A stretch of 45,805 nt of DNA from an uncultured Peptococcaceae bacterium (GTDB lineage Bacteria > Bacillota > Desulfotomaculia > Desulfotomaculales > Desulfocucumaceae), in NCBI GenBank assembly GCA_958417755.1, contig CATZDY010000011.1, forward strand, positions 1 to 45,805. The letters are read 5' to 3'. A program made the translations under genes and the position numbers. The notes under the pieces were generated by a model. The model searched no databases. It saw only the letters and a list, made by a program, of their open reading frames with translations, and was not told the origin of the DNA. The first letter of the stretch is position 1. Each line of letters begins with the position of its first letter. Below, piece by piece: positions 1 to 7,511 of the stretch.

Positions 1-215
1 TAGCCCTTCAGCTGGTGGAACAAAATGTAATGATCCAAGAAGGAGAACAGGATGTAACAGTAAATTTAATGGAGGAACGATCTCCAGAAGCTTTTGAACG
101 CTTGAATCGTTTGTATCAGAATGGTTTTCACGTATGCAATATAAGCTTTGGTTCTCAACGGGAAGAACAATGTCTTTTTTGTGCTGCTTTGTTGCGCAGG
201 GCAGGTGGTGAATGA
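1..215 (+). CDS. yabA: Replication initiation control protein YabA (3' part)
   Basis: Only the C-terminal ~70 residues are present; the reading frame is open to the left edge, so the start lies outside. The end of the protein carries the YabA zinc-binding signature: RLYQNGFHVCN followed by CLFC and a short basic tail, that is H-x-C plus C-x-x-C. This closely resembles the B. subtilis YabA C-terminus. In the family, YabA is a small tetrameric coiled-coil protein that binds DnaA and DnaN and restrains initiation at oriC; the zinc domain makes the protein contacts. The missing N-terminal part would be the leucine-zipper-like coiled coil. The stop overlaps the start of rsmI by eight bases, so the two are translationally coupled, the same neighbourhood as in Bacillus. 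The identity rests on the C-terminal motif and the gene order. Confidence 0.85.
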   Translation, partial: ALQLVEQNVMIQEGEQDVTVNLMEERSPEAFERLNRLYQNGFHVCNISFGSQREEQCLFCAALLRRAGGE

Positions 216-1080
216 ATTGCAACCAGAAAAGGGAACATTGTATTTATGTGCAACACCCATTGGCAATCTGGAAGATATTACAGCTAGAGTGTTGCGGATA
301 TTACAAGAGGTAGATGTTGTAGCAGCGGAGGATACCCGTCAAACAATGAAATTGTTTAATCGTTATGGAATTCACACCCCTTTGGTTAGCTATCATCAAC
401 ATAATCAAAAAAACCGGGGTGAACAATTGCTACAACAAATGTTAGAGGGCAAGAATGTTGCATTGGTATCAGATGCAGGATTGCCTGGGATATCGGATCC
501 AGGGGAAGATTTGGTTCGTTTGTCTGTTGCAGCTGATATTGTTGTGGTGCCTTTGCCAGGTCCCAGTGCTTCCCTGACAGCACTGATTGCCTCTGGTTTG
601 CCCACGAATCGATTTGTTTTTGAAGGATTTTTACCGTTAAAAGGGAGCTTGCGAAACCAGCGCTTAGAGGATTTACGGTGGGAAAAAAGGACTATAATTT
701 TATATGAATCCCCTCATCGCATCAAACATACTTTGGCTGATTTACTAAAGGTTTTGGGGGATCGACCTGCAGTTTTGGCCCGGGAACTAACAAAAAAGTT
801 TGAGGAATTTCAACGGGGTACATTGGCAGAAATCTTGCGTTGGAGTGAAAGGGTTCAAGTTCGAGGGGAATTGACATTAATGATAGCAGGCACCCAAGAA
901 AAGGTGCCCCTGCAAGTAGTGGCAGCGGAACAGTATACATTGCCAGAAGAGGAAGTTATGTTTTTATTATCCCAGGGAACAATTCGTAATCAGGCAATTA
1001 AAGAAGTGGCTAAGAAATGGGGTATTGAACGGCGAATATTATATGAACGGATCACAAGATGGAAACAGCAAGAAGAATAA
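208..1080 (+). CDS. rsmI: 16S rRNA (cytidine1402-2'-O)-methyltransferase RsmI
   Basis: RsmI uses S-adenosylmethionine to methylate the 2'-OH of C1402 in the decoding centre of 16S rRNA. The protein shows the tetrapyrrole-methylase fold signatures: TPIGNL at residues 16-21, AEDTR at 40-44, SDAGLPGISDPG at 88-99 and PGPSA soon after. I place the start at GTG 208, overlapping the yabA stop, because family members begin about ten residues before the TPIGNL motif. An upstream in-frame start at 148 would add 20 residues that only read through yabA. Length is 290 aa, typical of the family. A GGGCAGG stretch just upstream is a mediocre ribosome site, consistent with coupling to yabA. The function is secure; the exact start is less so. 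Confidence 0.93.
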   Translation: MNELQPEKGTLYLCATPIGNLEDITARVLRILQEVDVVAAEDTRQTMKLFNRYGIHTPLVSYHQHNQKNRGEQLLQQMLEGKNVALVSDAGLPGISDPGEDLVRLSVAADIVVVPLPGPSASLTALIASGLPTNRFVFEGFLPLKGSLRNQRLEDLRWEKRTIILYESPHRIKHTLADLLKVLGDRPAVLARELTKKFEEFQRGTLAEILRWSERVQVRGELTLMIAGTQEKVPLQVVAAEQYTLPEEEVMFLLSQGTIRNQAIKEVAKKWGIERRILYERITRWKQQEE

Positions 1081-1100
1081 ACTTGATAGTAAGCTCATAG

Positions 1101-1147
1101 AATACGAAATCTGTTTCCAATCAATGATTGGAAATAGATTTCGTATT
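1101..1147. terminator. Long inverted repeat between rsmI and abrB
   Basis: The arms AATACGAAATCTGTTTCCAA (from 1101) and the matching right arm ending at 1147 form a stem of about 22 bp with a single G-U pair and almost no loop. It lies between the convergent rsmI (+) and abrB (-) genes, so a bidirectional terminator is the natural reading. Neither side has a proper T-run, so it may instead be a processed or Rho-assisted 3' hairpin. Confidence 0.5.
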
Positions 1148-1270
1148 GTTACCATGTTCTAACCTTTTATGAAATCAGTTTAAAACAATGGCACAATGAC
1201 AAATTGCTTATCTTCATTAATAAGATAATTTTTTATGTAAGGATTGTATAGCAAAGATTGCCAAGTCCTT

Positions 1271-1525
1271 TTACATAGCTTTTGCATTATCTACCATGTC
1301 CAATGCACATTCACGACAAACTAATTTGCCTTTGTAATTTTGTACATTTGAGGCATTTCCACAAAATACACAAGCGGGTTCATATTTTTTGAGGATGATT
1401 TTTTCATTGTCCACATAGATTTCTAAAGCATCCTTTTCATCAATGCCTAGGGTTCTGCGTAGCTCAATGGGAATCACCACTCTTCCCAGCTCGTCCACCT
1501 TTCTTACGATACCTGTTGATTTCAT
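1271..1525 (-). CDS. abrB: Transition-state regulator AbrB
   Basis: This DNA-binding transition-state repressor holds back stationary-phase and sporulation genes during growth. The N-terminal swapped-hairpin domain (residues 1-50; KSTGIVRKVDELGRVVIPIE) is nearly identical to B. subtilis AbrB. The C-terminal part differs from Bacillus: it carries C52-x2-C55 and C70-x2-C73, a probable zinc knuckle seen in clostridial AbrB proteins. Length is 84 aa. The start is ATG at 1525 with an AAAGGAGGGGG ribosome site. The gene runs opposite to its neighbours, as in Bacillus. Upstream are a sigma-A-like promoter and two Spo0A boxes (1554-1570), implying repression by Spo0A~P. Its classical target spoVG lies in the same window. 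Confidence 0.95.
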   Translation of the reverse strand: MKSTGIVRKVDELGRVVIPIELRRTLGIDEKDALEIYVDNEKIILKKYEPACVFCGNASNVQNYKGKLVCRECALDMVDNAKAM

Positions 1526-1553
1526 GATATCTGTCCCCCTCCTTTTGTTGGCT

Positions 1554-1570
1554 TACGACATAATTCGACA
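1554..1570 (-). promoter_or_regulatory. Two Spo0A boxes downstream of the abrB promoter
   Basis: Read on the minus strand, TGTCGAA (plus 1564-1570) is a perfect 0A box. TGTCGTA (plus 1554-1560) is a six-of-seven match exactly ten bases further on, one helical turn. Both lie just downstream of the predicted -10, the same arrangement as the Spo0A repression site of B. subtilis abrB. This is inferred from sequence and position. Confidence 0.7.
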
Positions 1571-1574
1571 ATAT

Positions 1575-1603
1575 ATATTAGGTGGTTAGCTAAATGGTAC
1601 CAA
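1575..1603 (-). promoter_or_regulatory. Predicted sigma-A promoter of abrB
   Basis: On the minus strand: TTGGTA (plus 1598-1603), 17-base spacer, TAATAT (plus 1575-1580). The transcript would begin inside or just before the Spo0A boxes and have a short leader ending at the AAAGGAGGGGG ribosome site. The -35 has two mismatches to consensus. Confidence 0.5.
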
Positions 1604-1680
1604 CGATACCAGTAAAAGTCAATAGTATTTTTGAAAATTAAGGTTAAAAATGACATATGATATACAATATTGCGGAAAAC

Positions 1681-1710
1681 TTGACAATGTTCCCCGGGGA
1701 TTGATAAAAT
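1681..1710 (+). promoter_or_regulatory. Predicted sigma-A promoter of the metG leader
   Basis: TTGACA at 1681-1686, 18-base spacer, TAAAAT at 1705-1710. The -35 is perfect and the -10 has one mismatch. It directs transcription rightward, leaving a leader of about 200 nt before metG. Confidence 0.55.
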
Positions 1711-1716
1711 TGATTT

Positions 1717-1918
1717 GCATCATAGAATTAAAAATATGAATGTGAATAAGATGGTTTATAACCCCTTTGTTAAGATACAAAAAGTATTGCTTTGTGTTGG
1801 TTTTTGTATCGCTTTGTCCGGAGGGAAAGGGCAAGTCAGGGTGATAATGTGTAACAAACCTTCATCCCTTGATGGGTGAAGGTTTGTTTGTTTAGCAGCT
1901 TTTAAGGAAGGATGGTTT
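1717..1918 (+). promoter_or_regulatory. Structured leader ahead of metG with internal terminator
   Basis: This untranslated stretch follows the promoter at 1681. It contains a perfect 10-bp stem (GATACAAAAA at 1774-1783 with TTTTTGTATC at 1801-1810) and then a terminator-type hairpin (1853-1867 with 1874-1888) followed by TTTGTTTGTTTA. The metG ribosome site starts only ~15 bases later. A T-box would fit metG, but the conserved GGTGG-ACCGCG T-box sequence is absent, and I see no SAM-riboswitch core. It is either an attenuator of unknown type or a short independent RNA of about 175 nt. Confidence 0.4.
1853..1892 (+). terminator. Rho-independent terminator/attenuator before metG
   Basis: The arm AACAAACCTTCATCC (1853-1867) pairs with 1874-1888 over 15 bp with one G-U pair. 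The loop is CTTGAT and a T-rich tail follows. No plus-strand gene precedes it within the intergenic region, so it ends either a small RNA or an attenuated metG leader. Confidence 0.65.
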
Positions 1919-3508
1919 TTGTTGAATAAGCAGGAATGCAAAATAGATAAACAAGGGAAGCCTTTTTATATTACAACACCAATTTATTACCCCAGTGATA
2001 AATTGCATATGGGGCATGCCTATTCTACAGTGGCGGCAGATGCTATTGCTAGATTTAAGCGTTTGACAGGTTATCAGGTTTGGTTTTTAACTGGTACAGA
2101 TGAACATGGACAAAAGATAGAACGGGTGTCTCAAGCACATCATCAAACACCACAAGAATATGTAGATTACATTGTGGCTGGCATAAAAAGTTTGTGGGAA
2201 AAATTAGAGATTAGCAATGATGATTTTATTCGAACCACAGAAGAAAGACATAAGAAAGTCGTATCTGCCATATTCCAGAAACTTTATGATCAAGGGGATA
2301 TCTATAAAGCCAATTACCAAGGTTGGTATTGCAACCCCTGTGAAGCTTTGTGGACGGAAGGACGTTTGGATCATGGCAATTGCCCTGATTGTGGTCGTCC
2401 AGTGGAAATATTGGAAGAGGAAAGTTATTTCTTTAAGCTATCCAATTATGCCCAACGTTTATTGCAACATATAGAAGAACATCCTGAATTTATTCAGCCG
2501 GTTTCTCGTCGTAATGAAATGATAAGTTTTATCAATAGTGGCTTGGAAGATTTATCTGTGTCCAGAACAACTTTTGATTGGGGTATTCCTGTTCCTTTTG
2601 ATCCCAAACATGTTATTTATGTATGGGTGGATGCCCTTTCTAATTATATTTCTGCTTTAGGTTATGAAACAGAGGATGATCAATTATATCAAAAGTTTTG
2701 GCCTGCAGATGTTCATTTGATGGCCAAAGATATTATTCGTTTTCATAGTATTATCTGGCCCATTTTGCTGATGGCATTGGAGTTGCCTTTGCCCAAGCAG
2801 GTATTGGCCCATGGCTGGTTATTAATGGATACCGGAAAAATGAGCAAATCATTAGGAAATGTCATTGATCCCAGCGTGTTGATCGATAAATATGGGGTGG
2901 ATGCAGTCCGTTATTATTTAATACGGGAGCTTCCCTTTGGTTCAGATGGCTATTATTCAGAAGAAGCTTTGGTAAATCGTATCAATAAAGATTTGGCCAA
3001 TGACTTGGGGAATTTAGTAAGTCGTACTTTGGGCATGATGCAAAAGTATTTTGCAGGGGAAGTGCAAAGCCCTGAAGAGACAGCAGGGCCAGACAATGAA
3101 TTGATTGCTTTAGCTCTGGAAACACCCCAGGAAGTGGAAAATTTAATGGAAAAAAGAGAATTGTCCAATGCTTTAGGAGCTCTTTGGCGTTTGGTCTCCC
3201 GGGCTAACAAATATGTAGATGAAACTTCCCCTTGGGTTTTGGCCAAGGATCCCGAGCAAAAGACGAGGTTGGGTACAGTGCTATATAATTTAGTAGAAAG
3301 TGTGCGTTTTATTACTATTTTGGCATCACCTTTTATGCCTCAACTGGCTCCCCGGGTTTGGCCTATGTTAGGACTTGAGGAGCAGCCTGCATTACATGGT
3401 TGGGATTCTTTACAATGGGGTAAATTTCCTGCGGGCAGACAGCTCAAAAAGGGAGAGGCATTGTTTCCCCGCATTGATTTAGCAACTTTGGAGCAAGGTC
3501 AGGAGTGA
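1919..3508 (+). CDS. metG: Methionyl-tRNA synthetase
   Basis: This class I aminoacyl-tRNA synthetase charges tRNA-Met with methionine in the cytoplasm. The HIGH-type motif is HMGH at residues 30-33 and the KMSKS loop is at 307-311. A zinc knuckle is formed by C138-x2-C141 and C155-x2-C158 in the connective-peptide region. At 529 aa it lacks the C-terminal EMAP/Trbp-like tRNA-binding domain found in ~650-aa synthetases; the frame ends cleanly, so this is the short architecture, not a truncation. The start is TTG 1919 behind AAGGAAGGA with good spacing. An unexplained leader with a terminator precedes it. The stop overlaps the start of tatD, so the pair is co-translated. Confidence 0.96.
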   Translation: MLNKQECKIDKQGKPFYITTPIYYPSDKLHMGHAYSTVAADAIARFKRLTGYQVWFLTGTDEHGQKIERVSQAHHQTPQEYVDYIVAGIKSLWEKLEISNDDFIRTTEERHKKVVSAIFQKLYDQGDIYKANYQGWYCNPCEALWTEGRLDHGNCPDCGRPVEILEEESYFFKLSNYAQRLLQHIEEHPEFIQPVSRRNEMISFINSGLEDLSVSRTTFDWGIPVPFDPKHVIYVWVDALSNYISALGYETEDDQLYQKFWPADVHLMAKDIIRFHSIIWPILLMALELPLPKQVLAHGWLLMDTGKMSKSLGNVIDPSVLIDKYGVDAVRYYLIRELPFGSDGYYSEEALVNRINKDLANDLGNLVSRTLGMMQKYFAGEVQSPEETAGPDNELIALALETPQEVENLMEKRELSNALGALWRLVSRANKYVDETSPWVLAKDPEQKTRLGTVLYNLVESVRFITILASPFMPQLAPRVWPMLGLEEQPALHGWDSLQWGKFPAGRQLKKGEALFPRIDLATLEQGQE

Positions 3509-4317
3509 ATACTGTGGCAATCGAATCAATGGCCCAGACAATAATGTTGGTGGATACCCATGCCCATGTGGATGTAGAGCAGTTTGATACAGACCGGGAA
3601 GAAGTGATTCAGCGGGCTATGGACGCAGGAGTAAAAATGATTGTCAATGCGTCCTTTGATTTGCTTTCTTCCCAGCGTTCTGTTGGTTTGGCGGAACAAT
3701 ATGCATTTTTTTACGCATTGGTGGGGATACACCCGCATGATGTTGTAGCATTACCAAAAGATTATTTAACGCAATTGGAACAACTGGCTATTCATGAAAA
3801 AGTAGTGGCAATCGGCGAAATTGGATTGGACTATTATCGAGATTTAACTCCCCGAGAAATGCAACAGAAAATATTTCGAGAGCAATTGGCCCTTTGCCGA
3901 AGTTTAGAATTGCCAGTTGTAATTCATGATCGAGAGGCCCATGGAGATCTTTTAGAAATTTTAAAAAAAGATGGAATCAGTGACCGAGGAGGGATCCTGC
4001 ATTGTTATAGCGGAAGCTGGGAGATGGCTAAAATTTGTTTAAATATGGGGTTTTATTTATCCATAGCCGGACCTGTTACTTTTCCTAATGCCGCTAAATT
4101 AAAGGAAGTAGCTGCTAAAGTCCCTTTGGATAGGGTATTAACAGAAACAGATTGTCCTTATTTAGCCCCTCAACCTAAAAGGGGTAAAAGGAATGAACCG
4201 GCTTATGTGGATTATGTGTTAGAAGAAATCGCTGCTTTAAGGAATATGCAGAAAAACGATTTGTCTGCTGCTGTGTGGAATAATGCCCAAAAGGCTTTTA
4301 TGTTACCTGGCGTATGA
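3505..4317 (+). CDS. tatD: TatD-family metal-dependent hydrolase (DNase)
   Basis: A TIM-barrel metallohydrolase of the TatD/YcfH/YabD family, generally a 3'-5' deoxyribonuclease, cytoplasmic. The metal ligands are visible: H19-x-H21 (DTHAHVD), E105 (GEIGLDYY), H141 (VIHDRE), H166 (ILHCYSG) and D216 (TETDCPYLAP). The GTG start at 3505 overlaps the metG stop by four bases (GTGA). An alternative ATG at 3529 would lose eight residues outside the fold. Length is 270 aa; family members are about 255. This metG-tatD pair is conserved across Firmicutes. A terminator begins inside its last codons. Confidence 0.94.
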   Translation: MNTVAIESMAQTIMLVDTHAHVDVEQFDTDREEVIQRAMDAGVKMIVNASFDLLSSQRSVGLAEQYAFFYALVGIHPHDVVALPKDYLTQLEQLAIHEKVVAIGEIGLDYYRDLTPREMQQKIFREQLALCRSLELPVVIHDREAHGDLLEILKKDGISDRGGILHCYSGSWEMAKICLNMGFYLSIAGPVTFPNAAKLKEVAAKVPLDRVLTETDCPYLAPQPKRGKRNEPAYVDYVLEEIAALRNMQKNDLSAAVWNNAQKAFMLPGV

Positions 4318-4337
4318 TAATGGCCGGGTATTTTTTT
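4304..4337 (+). terminator. Terminator overlapping the end of tatD
   Basis: TACCTGGC (4304-4311) pairs with GCCGGGTA (4323-4330) with one G-U pair, followed by seven T. The stem includes the last codons and surrounds the stop codon of tatD. Confidence 0.75.
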
Positions 4338-4389
4338 ACAGGAATTCTATCGAATTAATGGTATATTTATAGGTTGGAGGTGTTGAGGT

Positions 4390-4920
4390 GTGTCTGAAAC
4401 CAATGGTTTGATCATTGTTTTTACTGGAGAAGGGAAAGGAAAAACCACTGCAGCTATGGGTATGGCTTTGCGGGCTTGCGGGCAAGGTATGAAAGTCCTA
4501 TTGTTGCAATTTATAAAAAGCGGACAGCGTTATGGGGAATTGAATGCAGTGAAGTATTTGCCAGGCATTGAAATGGTGGCTTTAGGTACTGGATTCGTAA
4601 AAAATTCTCCACAGGATAAAATGGTGGAACATCGGGCTGCTGCACGGGAAGCCATTCAAAGGGCGCGAGAGGAAGTATCTTCTGGAAAATGGGATATGAT
4701 TATTTTAGATGAAATCAACTATGCTGTGGATTTTGGGCTGATAAAAGAAGAAGAAGTTTTAGAGCTATTAGAAGCCAAGCCTGATACATTGCACTTGGTT
4801 CTTACTGGCCGATATGTGCGTGATACAATTGTGGAAAAGGCCCATTTGGTTACAGAAATGAAAAAAATAAAACATGCCTATAACAGTGGCATCAAAGCCC
4901 AAAAGGGTGTGGAATTTTAA
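4390..4920 (+). CDS. cobO: ATP:corrinoid adenosyltransferase (CobO/BtuR type)
   Basis: Transfers the adenosyl group of ATP to cob(I)alamin, giving adenosylcobalamin. The N-terminal P-loop GEGKGKTT (residues 13-20), the Walker-B-like stretch WDMIILDEINYAVD and the LVLTGRY strand are typical of the CobA/CobO family. At 176 aa it is the usual length. The start is GTG 4390 with GGAGG ten bases upstream. It stands alone here between its own terminators, with no other cobalamin genes. It is not part of the Bacillus version of this block, so it looks like a lineage-specific insertion into a conserved neighbourhood. No cobalamin riboswitch is visible in the short upstream gap. Confidence 0.92.
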   Translation: MSETNGLIIVFTGEGKGKTTAAMGMALRACGQGMKVLLLQFIKSGQRYGELNAVKYLPGIEMVALGTGFVKNSPQDKMVEHRAAAREAIQRAREEVSSGKWDMIILDEINYAVDFGLIKEEEVLELLEAKPDTLHLVLTGRYVRDTIVEKAHLVTEMKKIKHAYNSGIKAQKGVEF

Positions 4921-4993
4921 CTCCATAGGGGCTTCAATATAACTGGTTGTTTATCAAAAATAAGTTTTATTGTATGAGCCTAAAAATGGAATT

Positions 4994-5035
4994 AAGAAAA
5001 GCTGATGTTGTTTTTAAACAACATCAGCTTTTCTT
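4994..5035 (+). terminator. Terminator after cobO
   Basis: AAGAAAAGCTGATGTTG (4994-5010) pairs perfectly with 5019-5035, extended through TTT/AAA in the loop to about 20 bp. The stem ends in CTTTTCTT. Confidence 0.8.
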
Positions 5036-5257
5036 ATATGGGTTTTTTAAATTTCTACAACAAAAGATTTGCTAAAGGTTTTTTCAGGGTTTGTTCGGGA
5101 TAAGATATGTAGCATGGTTAGCCAAAGATATTCATCCTAAAATGATGTAAAAAATAAAATTTTTTTTGCATTTACTGACAACTTAATGAATATATTTAGT
5201 TGCCAGCAACTTTTATTGAATGATTGTTTATAACAATTCAGGTGATCAGGCAGGAAA

Positions 5258-5285
5258 TTGAGGAAAGGGATAGAAGATCTATAAT
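5258..5285 (+). promoter_or_regulatory. Predicted sigma-A promoter of yabE
   Basis: TTGAGG at 5258-5263, 16-base spacer, TATAAT at 5280-5285. The -10 is perfect and the -35 has two mismatches. Between the cobO terminator and this promoter (5036-5257) I see only AT-rich sequence without a gene. Confidence 0.5.
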
Positions 5286-5366
5286 AATATTCTATGGGGA
5301 ACCCTTGGTTAGGCGTATTAAAGAGTGAATTTTCTGGAGATGGTGAAATACAAAAGGAGGTTAATC

Positions 5367-6392
5367 ATGCAAGAAACAGATAAAACAGCGATCCTTTGCA
5401 AACAGGAATCCAGGGGGGAAATGAAATACACCTGGTCTAAATCTCCTCTTATGATTGCAGGATTGGTGGCAATACTATTGTTATCCGGTATCATAGTAGC
5501 AGGTTTTACTTGGGAAAAGAAAACAATTACCCTTGCTGTAGATGGAAAACAAATGCAACTAAAAACAAGAGCTACAACGGTGGGAGATTTATTACAAGAG
5601 AATGAAATAAAACTTAGTTCGCAAGACAAAGTGCATCCAGCTTCTTCCGAACAATTAAAAGATGGAGATCAAGTAGAAGTGCTAAGAGCTCATCCAGTCT
5701 CTTTGATTGTGGATGGAAAAACATCTCAGTTTATTACAGTGGCTAAGACAGTAAAGGATTTATTGGAGGAAAAGGACGTTGTGTTGGGTGAACATGATAA
5801 AGTGGAGCCTGCAATCACCCAAAAATTAACCAATGACTTAGAAATCAAGGTAACTCGGGTTCAAATCAAAGAGGAGACCATGGAAGTAGCTATTCCTTAT
5901 CAGGTACGAAGGGAAACCAATGCGAGCATCCCCACAGGACTTGTCCAAGTCGTACAAAAAGGGGTGCAAGGGATGGAAGCCCAACGCTGGCAATATATTT
6001 ATGAAGATGGCCAATTGGTGGAGCAAAATTTAATTGAAAGAAATACCATGACAGCAGCAGTGGATGAGATTGTGCAGGCTGGTAGTGCCCAAACAGTTTC
6101 TCGGGGTGGAACAAACCTAAGGTTTTCTAAAGTTATAAAAGTAGTGGCCACTGCTTATACTCATACAGGAAATAATACTGCAACAGGTAAAGCACCTTAT
6201 CGAGGGATTGTGGCAGTAGATACCAATGTGATACCCTTTGGTACAAAATTATATGTTGAAGGCTATGGAGTGGCTGAAGCAGCTGATCGAGGTGGAGCAA
6301 TCAAAGGAAATCGCATCGATTTATTTATGGAAACAGCATCAGAAGCCAGACGATGGGGCGTGAAAACGGTTGATATGTATATCTTGGAATAG
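5367..6392 (+). CDS. yabE: YabE-like cell-wall protein with DUF348, G5 and 3D domains
   Basis: A membrane-anchored or exported protein related to B. subtilis YabE and to resuscitation-promoting-factor-like enzymes, probably acting on peptidoglycan. Order: basic cytoplasmic N-terminus, one membrane segment (~25-48), two DUF348 modules (~50-95 and ~107-150), a G5 domain (~150-230) and a C-terminal 3D domain (~258-341). The 3D domain carries the three conserved aspartates in VAVDTN, AADRGG and NRIDLF, as in MltA-type lytic enzymes. I chose ATG 5367 (341 aa) because AAGGAGG lies seven bases before it; an upstream GTG at 5325 has no ribosome site. Position between tatD and rsmA matches Bacillus, but the usual rnmV gene after it is missing. 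Catalytic activity is inferred from the 3D fold. Confidence 0.88.
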   Translation: MQETDKTAILCKQESRGEMKYTWSKSPLMIAGLVAILLLSGIIVAGFTWEKKTITLAVDGKQMQLKTRATTVGDLLQENEIKLSSQDKVHPASSEQLKDGDQVEVLRAHPVSLIVDGKTSQFITVAKTVKDLLEEKDVVLGEHDKVEPAITQKLTNDLEIKVTRVQIKEETMEVAIPYQVRRETNASIPTGLVQVVQKGVQGMEAQRWQYIYEDGQLVEQNLIERNTMTAAVDEIVQAGSAQTVSRGGTNLRFSKVIKVVATAYTHTGNNTATGKAPYRGIVAVDTNVIPFGTKLYVEGYGVAEAADRGGAIKGNRIDLFMETASEARRWGVKTVDMYILE

Positions 6393-6414
6393 GAGGGCAA
6401 CCTCCTATTTTTTT
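6389..6414 (+). terminator. Terminator overlapping the yabE stop
   Basis: ATAGGAGG (6389-6396), loop GCAA, CCTCCTAT (6401-6408), then a run of seven T. The stem contains the TAG stop codon of yabE. Confidence 0.85.
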
Positions 6415-6530
6415 GTGCAAAAGAGGTTAGACTGCTGAAGGTATGGGGAAAGGTATAGAGGAAATCAGTAAAATGGTATACAATGAACACAGATTAAAAA
6501 TCAAATGAAACGTTATGTGATGGAGGTAGC

Positions 6531-7418
6531 ATGGTTAAACTGGCAACACCGTCTCAGGTAAAAAAGACAATGGCTCAATATGGGTTTCATTGTCGCAAAA
6601 GTTTAGGCCAAAATTTTTTAATAGATAGCAATATTGTGGATAAAATTCTTCAAGCTGCCTCTTTACATGAAGAGGATTTTGTATTGGAAATTGGCCCTGG
6701 CTTAGGGGTTTTAACCCAAGAGCTTGCTGCCATTGCTCATAAAGTGGTTGCTGTGGAAAAGGATAACCATTTATTACCTATTTTACAAGAAACATTACAA
6801 GAATTTAAAAATATTGAAATTATCCAAGGAGATGCTTTGCAAGAGGATTTTGATACCCTGATGTTTGGTCATAACAAACAGAAAAAAGAACATGAAAGCT
6901 ATAAAATTGTTGCCAATTTGCCCTATTATATTACCACGCCATTATTGATCCATTTAATGAATCAAGAGTTTCATTGGCAAACCACAGTGATTATGGTGCA
7001 ACAAGAGGTTGCTGAACGGTTGAGTGCAAGTCCTGGTACAAAGGCGTATGGATCTCTTACAGTGGCAGTTCGTTACTATGCCCATGTGGAATATCTTTTT
7101 TCTGTGCCTCATACGGTATTTTTTCCTCAGCCAGAGGTAGATTCTGCAGTGATTCGCCTGACAAAAAGAACAAATCCAATTGTACAAGTTTCCAATGAAA
7201 AGCTATATTTTCAGGTGGTTCGTAGTGCCTTTGGTCAAAGAAGAAAAACATTGCTCAATGCTTTGCACAATGCATTTTCCTGGGTACCAAAAAATAATGT
7301 AGTAGAGGCCCTGGAAAAAGCAGGGATAGATCCCGGATGTCGGGGAGAAACTTTGGATTTAGAAGCTTTTGCGCATATTGCCAGGGAAATTGAAAAGTAT
7401 ATACAACCTAAAAAATGA
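6531..7418 (+). CDS. rsmA: 16S rRNA dimethyladenosine transferase RsmA/KsgA
   Basis: Dimethylates A1518 and A1519 in helix 45 of 16S rRNA during late 30S assembly. The SAM-binding motif EIGPGLG is at residues 53-59 and the target-base motif NLPYY at 129-133. The N-terminal KSLGQNFLID and C-terminal FGQRRKTLLNAL motifs are family signatures. At 295 aa it is full length. The start is ATG 6531 behind TGGAGGT. In Bacillus the rnmV gene (5S rRNA maturation) lies just upstream; here only 138 bases with a terminator separate it from yabE, so it must be transcribed separately. I did not see a convincing -35/-10 pair in this gap. Confidence 0.96.
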   Translation: MVKLATPSQVKKTMAQYGFHCRKSLGQNFLIDSNIVDKILQAASLHEEDFVLEIGPGLGVLTQELAAIAHKVVAVEKDNHLLPILQETLQEFKNIEIIQGDALQEDFDTLMFGHNKQKKEHESYKIVANLPYYITTPLLIHLMNQEFHWQTTVIMVQQEVAERLSASPGTKAYGSLTVAVRYYAHVEYLFSVPHTVFFPQPEVDSAVIRLTKRTNPIVQVSNEKLYFQVVRSAFGQRRKTLLNALHNAFSWVPKNNVVEALEKAGIDPGCRGETLDLEAFAHIAREIEKYIQPKK

Positions 7419-7511
7419 TAATCTATAAGGAAAGGGAACAATATCGTATAGGAGCATAACTTTTAATTTATCTTAAAGAAAAATAGCTGATAAACTGGAG
7501 GTGCAAGTGTT

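Noticed and set aside
148..207. Longer rsmI start inside yabA
   Set aside because: The additional residues are only yabA read in another frame, and the family starts close to GTG 208.
1717..1918. T-box riboswitch before metG
   Set aside because: Only a weak AGGGTG occurs; the GGTGG-ACCGCG antiterminator sequence and a recognisable Stem I with a Met specifier are absent.
5286..5366. c-di-AMP (ydaO-type) riboswitch before yabE, suggested by GGGGAACCC and GAGTGAAT
   Set aside because: The remaining conserved parts (CCGAACCCG, AGCTAACC) are missing and the space to the start codon is too short for the ~150-nt aptamer.
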